From: Desulfitobacterium sp.
GTDB lineage: Bacteria; Bacillota; Desulfitobacteriia; Desulfitobacteriales; Desulfitobacteriaceae
Direction of reading: 5' to 3'
DNA: 5,364 nucleotides
Assembly (NCBI GenBank): GCA_012799495.1
Contig: JAAZLD010000320.1
Span: 1-5,364 of the forward strand
Shown: positions 1 to 5,343 of the stretch, in pieces
How the letters are laid out: each line of letters begins with the position of its first letter
Numbering within the stretch: position 1 is the first letter of the stretch
The notes under the pieces: generated by a model
What the model saw: the letters and a program-made list of their open reading frames with translations, nothing else
What the model was told of the DNA's origin: nothing
The model's database searches: none
Made by a program: the position numbers and the translations under genes

Positions 1-851
1 AAAAGAGGAGCTCCTCCATATTCCGCATAATCCATCATTTCTGCTATTTCTTTAAGTCCAGGTTTTATTGCTAAGGCACCTAATTTGCGTATGGTATTGG
101 CAGTGATCTTTTCTTTAATCAATTGAAATAAAGCTCCAGCCAAACCTTCCGTAGTTTTCAAAACTACATTCCCCACAAAACCTTCACAGACTACCACATC
201 AGCTCGCCCAAAAGGTAAATCTCTTCCTTCCACATTGCCAATAAAGTTAAGGGAAGATTCCTTAAGGAGAGGATATGTAGCCTGAGTCAACTCATTGCCT
301 TTACTCTCTTCCGTTCCGATATTTAACAAAGCCACTTTTGGGTTTTGAATTCCTAGAATAGATTCCGCATAAATACTTCCCATCATGGCGTATTGAACTA
401 AATGTTCAGCTTTAGCATCGGGATTAGCTCCTACATCTAAGAGCAATTTTCCACCTTCTAAGGTAGGTACTACAGTTACAATAGCTGGTCGCTGTATTCC
501 CTTAATTCTGCCTAATCCAAAGAGAGATGCTGCCATTTGAGCCCCTGTACTACCTGCACTTACTAAAGCATCAGCCTTTTTTTCCTTAACTAATCTGGTA
601 GCCACTACAATAGAAGAGTCTTTTTTCTTTCTTACAGCCTGAGCTGGCGGTTCATCCATTTCCACAATTTCTGTAGCTTCTTGGATATAAACCTTATTAG
701 GAGCATTACCTCCAGGTAAGTATTCCTTAATTCGCTCTGGTTGACCAACTAGGATTACTTCCAAATCAAATTCCTGTACACTACGCAGAGCTCCTTTAAC
801 GATTTCTTCTGGAGCATAATCTCCTCCCATAGCATCTACTGCTATTTTCAT
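1..851 (-). CDS. plsX: PlsX, phosphate acyltransferase (C-terminus cut by window edge)
   Basis: PlsX converts acyl-ACP and phosphate into acyl phosphate, the donor that PlsY uses to acylate glycerol-3-phosphate in the first step of bacterial phospholipid synthesis; it is a peripheral membrane enzyme. My translation of the minus strand gives 283 codons without a stop. Family motifs are seen in order: DAMGGDYAP at residues 6-14, SAGSTGA at 98-104, LLDVGAN at 137-143, NIGTEESKGN at 177-186, EGRD at 208-211, CEGFVGNVVLK at 222-232 and YGGAPL at 278-283. The family is about 330-340 residues long, so roughly 50 residues lie beyond the left edge. The ATG at 849-851 follows the fapR stop after one base (TAA-G-ATG), with GGAG at 861-864 nine bases upstream inside fapR, so translation is probably coupled. 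The third motif block reads CEGF where I would expect CDGF, a conservative change. Identification is very secure. Confidence 0.97.
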   Translation of the reverse strand, partial: MKIAVDAMGGDYAPEEIVKGALRSVQEFDLEVILVGQPERIKEYLPGGNAPNKVYIQEATEIVEMDEPPAQAVRKKKDSSIVVATRLVKEKKADALVSAGSTGAQMAASLFGLGRIKGIQRPAIVTVVPTLEGGKLLLDVGANPDAKAEHLVQYAMMGSIYAESILGIQNPKVALLNIGTEESKGNELTQATYPLLKESSLNFIGNVEGRDLPFGRADVVVCEGFVGNVVLKTTEGLAGALFQLIKEKITANTIRKLGALAIKPGLKEIAEMMDYAEYGGAPL

Positions 852-852
852 C

Positions 853-1434
853 TTAATTTGCTCCTTTCCTCTGGGCAGGTTTGTCCAAGGCGAAGACAAT
901 CCAATTACCAGCTAAAACAACCTCATCATCGACCTTTGAAGTAATCTCGATCCAATATTTATTATCTTTGTTTTTAACTACTTTTCCATGAGCAGAAACA
1001 ATTTCCCCAAAATGAACAGGACGCATAAACTTCATATCTACACTACCGGTAACTACGATCTCCGCATCCACTAAAGCAATTGCTAAAGAGTTAGCTTGAG
1101 CAAATAAATGATGCCCCCGTGTGACCCGTGCTTTAGTCAATACCATGGATTCTTCTACTTTTAAAACAGTGGTACCCTCTTCACCAATGCGGAGTTCTCG
1201 TAATTCTCCGATGAGCTCCGCCTCTCCTAAGGATTTGAGGGTTCCGTAAGCCTCCTTAGCTACTGCCCGGGTTCTTTCCTGAAGTTCTGGAATACCTAGT
1301 TCCGCCCGATCTAAGCGTATAGTTGATACACTAACTCCAAAACGCCTTGCTAATTGCTCATCTGTTGAAAAAGGGTTATTTTCGATTTCTTCCCGTAATG
1401 CCAGATGGCGTTCATGTTTATGATGTCTTGTCAT
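853..1434 (-). CDS. fapR: FapR, malonyl-CoA-responsive repressor of fatty acid and phospholipid synthesis
   Basis: FapR is a dimeric repressor that binds a 17-bp operator in front of lipid-synthesis genes and lets go when malonyl-CoA binds. The 193-residue product has the two expected parts: a DeoR-like helix-turn-helix at about residues 23-45 (STDEQLARRFGVSVSTIRLD) and a hot-dog-fold effector domain at about 85-185, with the characteristic stretch RGHHLFAQANSLAIA at 106-120 and MRPVHFGEIV at 137-146. Length fits the family (about 190). The ATG at 1432-1434 is preceded by GGTGGAG a few bases upstream. It is the first gene of an operon with plsX; in Bacillus subtilis fabD, fabG and acpP follow, so those may lie beyond the left edge. 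A FapR-like operator overlaps its own predicted transcription start, implying autorepression. The family assignment is secure; the ligand is inferred from the family. Confidence 0.97.
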   Translation of the reverse strand: MTRHHKHERHLALREEIENNPFSTDEQLARRFGVSVSTIRLDRAELGIPELQERTRAVAKEAYGTLKSLGEAELIGELRELRIGEEGTTVLKVEESMVLTKARVTRGHHLFAQANSLAIALVDAEIVVTGSVDMKFMRPVHFGEIVSAHGKVVKNKDNKYWIEITSKVDDEVVLAGNWIVFALDKPAQRKGAN

Positions 1435-1457
1435 CTCACTCCACCAACTTTTCTATT

Positions 1458-1474
1458 TTGTGACCTGGTACCAA
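1458..1474 (-). promoter_or_regulatory. Candidate FapR operator over the fapR-plsX transcription start
   Basis: Read on the minus strand, this 17-mer is TTGGTACCAGGTCACAA, which agrees at about 13 of 17 positions with the FapR box as I remember it (TTAGTACCTGGTCTTAA type). The core is GTACC-N-GGTC. It starts directly after the -10 box of the promoter at 1476-1504 and spans the expected start site near 1469, the usual place for repression. The match was made by eye. Confidence 0.7.
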
Positions 1475-1475
1475 T

Positions 1476-1504
1476 ATTATAGCTAATGATATTCCTGCTG
1501 ACAA
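1476..1504 (-). promoter_or_regulatory. Sigma-A promoter of fapR-plsX
   Basis: On the minus strand there is a -35 box TTGTCA (1499-1504), a 17-bp spacer and a perfect -10 box TATAAT (1476-1481). Transcription should begin near 1469, leaving a leader of about 35 bases before the fapR ATG. It lies just after the rpmF terminator, so fapR-plsX forms its own transcription unit. Confidence 0.8.
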
Positions 1505-1523
1505 GGAAATAGTCCTTATAAAC

Positions 1524-1549
1524 AAAAAAAGAAGCCCTTTTGGCTTCTT
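1524..1549 (-). terminator. Intrinsic terminator after rpmF
   Basis: On the minus strand, an 8-bp perfect stem AAGAAGCC / GGCTTCTT closes on a 5-base loop AAAAG and runs straight into seven T. It begins eight bases after the rpmF stop codon. In the other direction the hairpin has no comparable T-run, so it mainly ends the yceD-rpmF (and any ackA read-through) transcript and separates it from fapR-plsX. Confidence 0.92.
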
Positions 1550-1556
1550 CGTTTGC

Positions 1557-1736
1557 TTATTCATCCATGGAAACAACTTCCCTGGCTTTATAATATCCGC
1601 AGTTTGGACATAGATGATGTGGCAATTTAGCTTTATGACATTGGGGGCATTCAACGTGGTTTGGTGCAGAAATTTTCCACGTAGCCCGGCGTTTACGTAC
1701 TCTAGATTTTGAATGGCGACGTTTTGGAACAGCCAT
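1557..1736 (-). CDS. rpmF: Ribosomal protein L32 (bL32), zinc-ribbon form
   Basis: bL32 is a small protein of the 50S ribosomal subunit. The reading frame, translated by hand, gives 59 residues: it starts MAVPKRRHSKSRVRKRRA, typical of L32, and carries a four-cysteine zinc ribbon, CPQC at residues 30-33 and CPNC at 43-46 followed by GYY. This is therefore the zinc-binding form, not the cysteine-free paralogue some Firmicutes use in zinc shortage. The ATG at 1734-1736 has a strong AGGGGG ribosome site (1744-1750) about seven bases upstream. It follows yceD by 30 bases with no terminator between, so the two are co-transcribed, a gene pair conserved across many bacteria. A strong terminator follows. 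A longer open frame at 1436-1654 on the same strand is a shadow in another phase. Confidence 0.97.
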   Translation of the reverse strand: MAVPKRRHSKSRVRKRRATWKISAPNHVECPQCHKAKLPHHLCPNCGYYKAREVVSMDE

Positions 1737-1766
1737 GGATTACACCCCCTTTAAACTATCGAATAA

Positions 1767-2276
1767 TTAATCTTCTCGAGGCCACTTTGCTAATGCTGCC
1801 AATCGAGGATCAATATCATCTTGAACACAATCACAGGATTTTTGGTTCAGATTTTCACCACAACTGGAACATAAACCCTTACATTGAGGTGAACAGATAA
1901 ATCTCATAGGAAACTCTAAGATGATTTGCTCATAGATACGCTCCGTCAAGTCAATATCATCTTTATCGAAGATCAGAGCGGTTTCACTTTGTTCTTCTGT
2001 TGCTTGAGGAGCATATATCCACTCGTCTTCATAATCTATGTGGACAGGATAGCGAAAAGCTGTTAAACAGCGGTCACACTGAACATCTAGTTCAGACTTA
2101 ATCTGGCCACGAACTAATAAAGAGTCCCCTGAGTTATCTACTTGAATTTTCACATGTACAGGAGCAACAAAAACAACACCCTCTAACCTCGTTGAAACCT
2201 GGGAAAAGTCCTTCTGTAAATCGAAGGTTCCAGTTCCATTTTCAGCACGTCGGATAGCGGCTACATTGATTAGCAT
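1767..2276 (-). CDS. yceD: YceD/YlbN family (DUF177) cysteine-rich protein, probable large-subunit rRNA factor
   Basis: Members of this family sit next to rpmF in many bacteria and have been linked to accumulation of 23S rRNA; the molecular action is not clear. From the ATG at 2274-2276 the product is 169 residues. It has eight cysteines, 67 and 70 as CDRC, then 128, 132, 136, 139, 148 and 150 in a C-terminal block CSPQCKGLCSSCGENLN...CDC, likely a metal site, followed by the family ending DPRLAALAKWP. A longer version from TTG at 2289-2291 is possible, but the promoter at 2304-2332 would start RNA near 2297, only some six bases before that TTG, with no ribosome site; the ATG has GGAG (2286-2289) nine bases upstream. 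The family call is secure. The function is inferred from the family and from the rpmF neighbour. Confidence 0.93.
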   Translation of the reverse strand: MLINVAAIRRAENGTGTFDLQKDFSQVSTRLEGVVFVAPVHVKIQVDNSGDSLLVRGQIKSELDVQCDRCLTAFRYPVHIDYEDEWIYAPQATEEQSETALIFDKDDIDLTERIYEQIILEFPMRFICSPQCKGLCSSCGENLNQKSCDCVQDDIDPRLAALAKWPRED

Positions 2277-2303
2277 CGTTGACCACTCCAATACACAACC
2301 ATT

Positions 2304-2332
2304 ATTATAGTTGTCATGATTTTCTTTGTCAA
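2304..2332 (-). promoter_or_regulatory. Full-consensus sigma-A promoter of yceD-rpmF
   Basis: On the minus strand, TTGACA (2327-2332), a 17-bp spacer and TATAAT (2304-2309) match the sigma-A consensus in all twelve positions. Transcription should start near 2297, with a leader of about 21 bases to the yceD ATG. The -35 box begins only ten bases after the last base of the ackA stop codon. A promoter this strong suits a ribosomal protein gene. Confidence 0.9.
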
Positions 2333-2342
2333 GGAAAACTCC

Positions 2343-3542
2343 TTAACCCCTTTGGGCAATTTCTAATGTATCTAAAGCGATCATTAATTCCTCATTTGTA
2401 GGTATAACTAATACACGACAGGTTGCCTCAGGTTTGGATACATCCACTTCTTTACCTCTCACATTATTTTGTTCTGGATCTATATCTACACCTAAATACT
2501 CAAGATTCTCAGTAACTTTTAAGCGCATCTCTGGAGAGTTTTCTCCTAAACCAGCTGTAAAGATAATAGCGTCTACTCCCCCTAAGGCAGCGGAATAAGC
2601 ACCGATATATTTTTTTACATCATGAGAAAAAACATCAAGAGCCAATCCTGCCCGATAGTTTCCTTGATCCCGGGCTTGCTCAATATCGCGGAAATCGCTG
2701 CTCACACCAGAAAGTCCTAATACCCCACATTTTTTATTGAGGAAATCATTAACTTCTTCTGATGAAAAATTTTCTTTTTGTTGGATAAAGGATACAACTG
2801 CTGGGTCTAAGTCTCCTGAACGAGTTCCCATCATCAAACCTTCCAAAGGTGTAAAGCCCATTGAGGTTTCAATAGATTTACCATCTTTTATCGCTGTAAT
2901 AGATGCTCCATTTCCTAAATGGCAGCTAATGAGCTTTAGTCCTTCTGTGGGGCGATTCAAGATTTTTGCAGCCCTTTGGCTAACATATTTATGAGATGTT
3001 CCATGGAAACCATATTTCCGGATTTTGTATTTTTCATATAATTCATAGGGCAATCCGTAAAGGTAGGCATGGGGAGGCATGGTTTGGTGAAAGGCAGTAT
3101 CAAAAACCGCCACATGTGGTACATTTGGCATTAATTCCTGGCAAGCTCTAATTCCTGCAATATTGGGAGGATTGTGAAGAGGTGCCAGTTCAATACACTC
3201 TTCGATAGCTGCCATTACTTCATCGTCGATTAACACGGAACTGGCAAATTTCTCACCACCATGTACTACACGATGTCCCACAGCACCAATCTCATCTAAG
3301 CTATTTACTACCCCATATTCAGGATTAACTAAAGCATCCAATACTAAGCTAATCGCTACACTATGGTTGGGTATTTCCGCTGTGATTATCTCTTTTTCCC
3401 CACCATCAGGACGGTGAGTTAAAACCGCTCCAGGAAGCCCTATCCGCTCTACTAACCCCTTAGCAATCGGGTTTTGATTATCCATATCTAGTAATTGATA
3501 CTTCAATGATGAACTTCCACAGTTAATTACAAGAATCTTCAT
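2343..3542 (-). CDS. ackA: Acetate kinase AckA
   Basis: Acetate kinase interconverts acetyl phosphate plus ADP and acetate plus ATP in the cytosol, giving fermenting or acetogenic anaerobes substrate-level ATP. The product is 399 residues, normal for the family. The opening MKILVINCGSSSLKY carries the nucleotide-fold signature. Every catalytic residue known from the Methanosarcina enzyme falls at the same number here: N7, R91, H123, D148, H180 (GFHGTSH), R241 (GTRSGDLDP) and E384 (TNEE). The ATG at 3540-3542 has AGGGGG (3551-3556) eight bases upstream. No phosphotransacetylase gene (pta), its usual partner, is in the window, so acetyl phosphate must come from a pta elsewhere. No terminator is evident between it and the yceD promoter, so read-through into yceD-rpmF is likely. 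It diverges from ylbJ. Confidence 0.98.
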   Translation of the reverse strand: MKILVINCGSSSLKYQLLDMDNQNPIAKGLVERIGLPGAVLTHRPDGGEKEIITAEIPNHSVAISLVLDALVNPEYGVVNSLDEIGAVGHRVVHGGEKFASSVLIDDEVMAAIEECIELAPLHNPPNIAGIRACQELMPNVPHVAVFDTAFHQTMPPHAYLYGLPYELYEKYKIRKYGFHGTSHKYVSQRAAKILNRPTEGLKLISCHLGNGASITAIKDGKSIETSMGFTPLEGLMMGTRSGDLDPAVVSFIQQKENFSSEEVNDFLNKKCGVLGLSGVSSDFRDIEQARDQGNYRAGLALDVFSHDVKKYIGAYSAALGGVDAIIFTAGLGENSPEMRLKVTENLEYLGVDIDPEQNNVRGKEVDVSKPEATCRVLVIPTNEELMIALDTLEIAQRG

Positions 3543-3589
3543 TTACTTTACCCCCTATTTTCTTTTCCACCAACTGTTCAATATTTCCG

Positions 3590-3602
3590 CACTTTTTAAG
3601 TG
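3590..3602. repeat. 13-bp inverted repeat upstream of ackA
   Basis: CACTT-TTT-AAGTG is a perfect 5+5 inverted repeat 48-60 bases before the ackA start. Its half-site CACTTTT recurs in the same orientation at 3669, 3680 and 3689. It may be a regulator site; no known operator consensus comes to mind. Confidence 0.4.
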
Positions 3603-3726
3603 TTATTGCGAGGGTTAATTAAAAGTCTCCATTAGGTACAAACCACCATCAAAACCTTTAATAAACTACACTTTTCCAGCACTTTTTTCACTTTTATTCC
3701 CGGAAATTCGAAAAAACACCCTAATA

Positions 3727-3755
3727 AGTTTAGCATATCTGTTTCATTTTTTAAA
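3727..3755 (-). promoter_or_regulatory. Weak candidate sigma-A promoter for ackA
   Basis: On the minus strand TTTAAA (3750-3755), a 17-bp spacer and TAAACT (3727-3732) with a TGC just before it form an extended -10 type promoter. The -35 matches 4 of 6 positions. It would leave an ackA leader of some 180 bases, long for a simple gene. No better candidate was found by eye. Confidence 0.25.
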
Positions 3756-3798
3756 TGCTCTAGAGTGAAAACATCCAATTTCAGACAATTGTGATTTT

Positions 3799-3828
3799 AG
3801 ATATTGATTTTTTCCTTCTAGATACTCT
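3799..3828 (+). promoter_or_regulatory. Candidate sigma-E (sporulation mother-cell) promoter of ylbJ
   Basis: AGATATT at 3799-3805 fits five of seven positions of the sigma-E -35 box (KMATATT), and after 15 bases GATACTCT at 3821-3828 fits the -10 box CATACAnT except at two positions. RNA would start near 3835, about 34 bases before the ylbJ ATG. In Bacillus subtilis ylbJ belongs to the sigma-E regulon, which supports the reading. A sigma-A alternative (TTGATT at 3804, TCTATT at 3828, 18-bp spacer) overlaps and cannot be excluded. Confidence 0.45.
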
Positions 3829-3868
3829 CTATTACTCATATATATCTTCGAAGAAAGGCTGGTGAGAT

Positions 3869-5020
3869 ATGACTTCTATAATACGCATTCTCCCCTTTTT
3901 ATTTTTGGCTTTATCAATGTTCTATTATCCCCAAGAAGTTGTGAATTCAGCCAGCAATGGTCTTCAATTATGGTGGGAATATGTAATACCTGCTCTATTA
4001 CCCTTTTTTATTCTTTCCGAACTACTCTTAGCTTCTGGCTTTGTCCACTTTTTGGGCGTAATGCTGGAACCTTTGATGCGTCCCCTTTTTCGTTTACCAG
4101 GGCAAGCTTCTTTTGTAGTTGCCATGAGCTTTACCTCCGGAATTCCTATCGGGGCTATCTTAACAAGTAAACTTCGCAATCAAAAAATCTTAACCCAAGA
4201 AGAAGGGGAACGACTTTTAGCCTTTACTTGTAATCCCAGTCCTGGTTTCATGTTTGGAGCTGTAGCCTCCGGCATGTTAGGAAGACCTGAATTAGGTATT
4301 GTAATAGCTGGCTCCATCTACCTAGCTAATCTCCTTGTAGGAATTGTCTTCCGCTTTTATCGTGTATCAGAAACTAACCGTAATTCCTCTCTTTTTCCTT
4401 CACCTAAAATAGCCCTTAGGGAACTTCAGAAAGCCCAAAGAGCAGACTCTCGACCCTTTGGAAAATTATTAGGAGATGCTGTTAAACAAAGTATTAATAA
4501 TATTTTGATGGTAGGAGGGTTTCTCGTCTTTTTCTCCGTTTTTGTAGGATTGTTAGAAAAACTGAAGATTACCTATGCCTTAGGCTATCTTTCTCAGAAA
4601 TTCACTGGTGGATTCCTTTCTTTTCAGGAAGTATCAGCCCTAGTAACAGGTTTCCTAGAAACCACCTTAGGCTGCGAAAGTGTCATATCCTCATTTACAA
4701 CCTTAGATCTTCAAATAGCTATCCTAGTAGGAATTTTAGGCTGGGGTGGCCTCTCCGTCTTTGCCCAGGTAGCAAGCTTTAGCAGTACCACAGATCTAAA
4801 ATTTGCCCCATTTGTCTACGGCAGAATTCTCCAATCTCTCTTTGCAGTAATCCTTAGTCAACTCTTCCTATCTTTCATAGAAATTCCTGTCTTCCAAATC
4901 CACCTCCCAGCAGAATTCGGCTTCTGGGAAAGCTGGCAACTAAGTTCCTGGATCTTCTGCTTCACCATGTCCATCCTATTGATCTTAAGTCTCAGTATGA
5001 AAGTCATTAAAAGACGCTAA
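3869..5020 (+). CDS. ylbJ: YlbJ-type sporulation integral membrane protein (nucleoside-recognition/Gate domain family)
   Basis: The 383-residue product is a polytopic membrane protein. Hydrophobic segments are visible at about residues 3-20, 38-58, 80-100, 120-136, 141-165, 211-230, 252-270, 282-301, 318-338 and 358-378. Conserved-looking polar motifs sit within or beside them: TSGIPIGA at 89-96, NPSPGFMFG at 122-130, GFLETTLGCE at 261-270 and GWGGLSVFAQV at 291-301. The internal pattern of two similar halves is typical of Gate-domain proteins such as SpmA, SpmB and YlbJ. In Bacillus subtilis YlbJ is made in the mother cell and is needed for heat-resistant spores; its transported substrate is not known to me. 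The ATG at 3869 follows AAAGG (3854-3858) by ten bases, with GGTGAG nearer still. A 102-codon frame starting at 3862 in another phase is a shadow. No intrinsic terminator follows; a repeat array begins about 46 bases downstream. Confidence 0.9.
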   Translation: MTSIIRILPFLFLALSMFYYPQEVVNSASNGLQLWWEYVIPALLPFFILSELLLASGFVHFLGVMLEPLMRPLFRLPGQASFVVAMSFTSGIPIGAILTSKLRNQKILTQEEGERLLAFTCNPSPGFMFGAVASGMLGRPELGIVIAGSIYLANLLVGIVFRFYRVSETNRNSSLFPSPKIALRELQKAQRADSRPFGKLLGDAVKQSINNILMVGGFLVFFSVFVGLLEKLKITYALGYLSQKFTGGFLSFQEVSALVTGFLETTLGCESVISSFTTLDLQIAILVGILGWGGLSVFAQVASFSSTTDLKFAPFVYGRILQSLFAVILSQLFLSFIEIPVFQIHLPAEFGFWESWQLSSWIFCFTMSILLILSLSMKVIKRR

Positions 5021-5066
5021 CAAACCAACTCTGTACTGAATTTGATACACTGTACCCGGCCACTGA
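5021..5066. other. Unique spacer between ylbJ and the repeat array
   Basis: There is no gene, hairpin or T-run here. The last bases resemble the end of a repeat unit (GACCCATAAGCG against AACCCACAAGCG in later copies), so the left array boundary is placed at about 5067. Confidence 0.5.
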
Positions 5067-5075
5067 CCCATAAGC

Positions 5076-5140
5076 GTAGCAAATTATACATAAGTGAACG
5101 ATTCCGCCACGCGTCGAGTGAACGTTGTATAATTTGCTAC
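5076..5140. repeat. Inverted repeat in unit one, 15-bp perfect stem
   Basis: GTAGCAAATTATACA at 5076-5090 is the exact reverse complement of TGTATAATTTGCTAC at 5126-5140, around a 35-base loop. The loop carries AGTGAACG twice (5093-5100 and 5117-5124), in direct orientation 24 bases apart. There is no T-run after either arm, so it is not an ordinary terminator. The arms hold TATAAT on opposite strands, but I see no -35 box at the right distance. Confidence 0.93.
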
Positions 5141-5165
5141 ACGACCCCAAAGTCACGTACCCTTT

Positions 5166-5207
5166 GCATGTAAACCACAGCATGTAAACCACAGCATATA
5201 ACCCACA
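5166..5207. repeat. Three 14-bp tandem subrepeats in unit one
   Basis: GCATGTAAACCACA occurs at 5166-5179 and 5180-5193 without change, followed by GCATATAACCCACA at 5194-5207 with two differences. The third, variant copy abuts the next 135-bp unit. Confidence 0.95.
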
Positions 5208-5210
5208 AGC

Positions 5211-5276
5211 GTAGCAAATTATACATAAGTGAACGATTCCGCCACGCGACTGAGTGAACGTTGTATAATTTGCTGC
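5211..5276. repeat. Inverted repeat in unit two, 14 of 15 stem pairs
   Basis: The left arm at 5211-5225 is identical to unit one. The right arm at 5262-5276 ends TGCTGC in place of TGCTAC, which turns one A-T pair near the outer end into a wobble or mismatch. The loop is 36 bases, one more than in unit one, and again holds two AGTGAACG copies (5228-5235, 5253-5260). Confidence 0.92.
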
Positions 5277-5301
5277 TCGACCCAAGAGTCACGTACCCTT
5301 T

Positions 5302-5343
5302 GCATGTAAACCACAGCATGTAAACCACAGCATATAACCCACA
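5302..5343. repeat. Three 14-bp tandem subrepeats in unit two
   Basis: The block has the same composition and order as in unit one: two identical GCATGTAAACCACA copies (5302-5315, 5316-5329) and one GCATATAACCCACA (5330-5343). All 42 bases are identical between the two blocks, so the whole unit was duplicated after the subrepeats formed. Confidence 0.95.

Larger units (their letters stand above)
3543..3868. other. Divergent ackA-ylbJ intergenic region, no gene seen
   Basis: This 326-bp spacer has no convincing reading frame or RNA gene. It must hold the promoters of both neighbours. Seen in it: a 13-bp inverted repeat CACTT-TTT-AAGTG at 3590-3602; three further CACTTTT motifs at 3669-3675, 3680-3686 and 3689-3695; a weak minus-strand promoter candidate at 3727-3755; and a sigma-E-like site at 3799-3828. 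The stretch is much more AT-rich than the genes. A full-length RNA switch in the ackA leader is not evident by eye. Confidence 0.6.

Noticed and set aside
1709..1900. 63-codon plus-strand frame antisense to yceD
   Set aside because: It has no ribosome site or recognisable product and lies wholly opposite rpmF and yceD, both secure genes.
2289..2291. TTG as start codon of yceD
   Set aside because: It lies about six bases after the predicted transcription start and has no ribosome site, while the ATG at 2274-2276 has GGAG nine bases upstream.
2331..2345. Terminator for ackA at AAGGA-GTTT-TCCTT
   Set aside because: The stem is only five base pairs and no T-run follows; it overlaps the -35 region of the yceD promoter.
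2737..2994. 85-codon plus-strand frame antisense to ackA
   Set aside because: It is opposite the most conserved part of acetate kinase, so its openness is explained by the codon pattern of ackA.
3543..3868. CcpA (cre), CodY or Rex operators in front of ackA
   Set aside because: ackA is under CcpA and CodY in Bacillus, so I looked. The best cre-like stretch (near 3733-3746, minus strand) has three mismatches in fixed positions, the best CodY-like one (near 3699-3713) matches about 9 of 15, and no Rex palindrome is seen.
5076..5145. Intrinsic terminator for ylbJ formed by the repeat hairpin
   Set aside because: The stem is AT-rich, the loop is 35 bases and no T-run follows on the plus strand. 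It might still slow polymerase or protect a 3' end, but the sequence does not show a standard terminator.
5007..5328. Two overlapping minus-strand reading frames through the repeat array (92 and 63 codons)
   Set aside because: Both are translations of the 135/136-bp tandem repeat; their proteins simply repeat themselves, lack ribosome sites and change phase between units because 136 is not a multiple of three.
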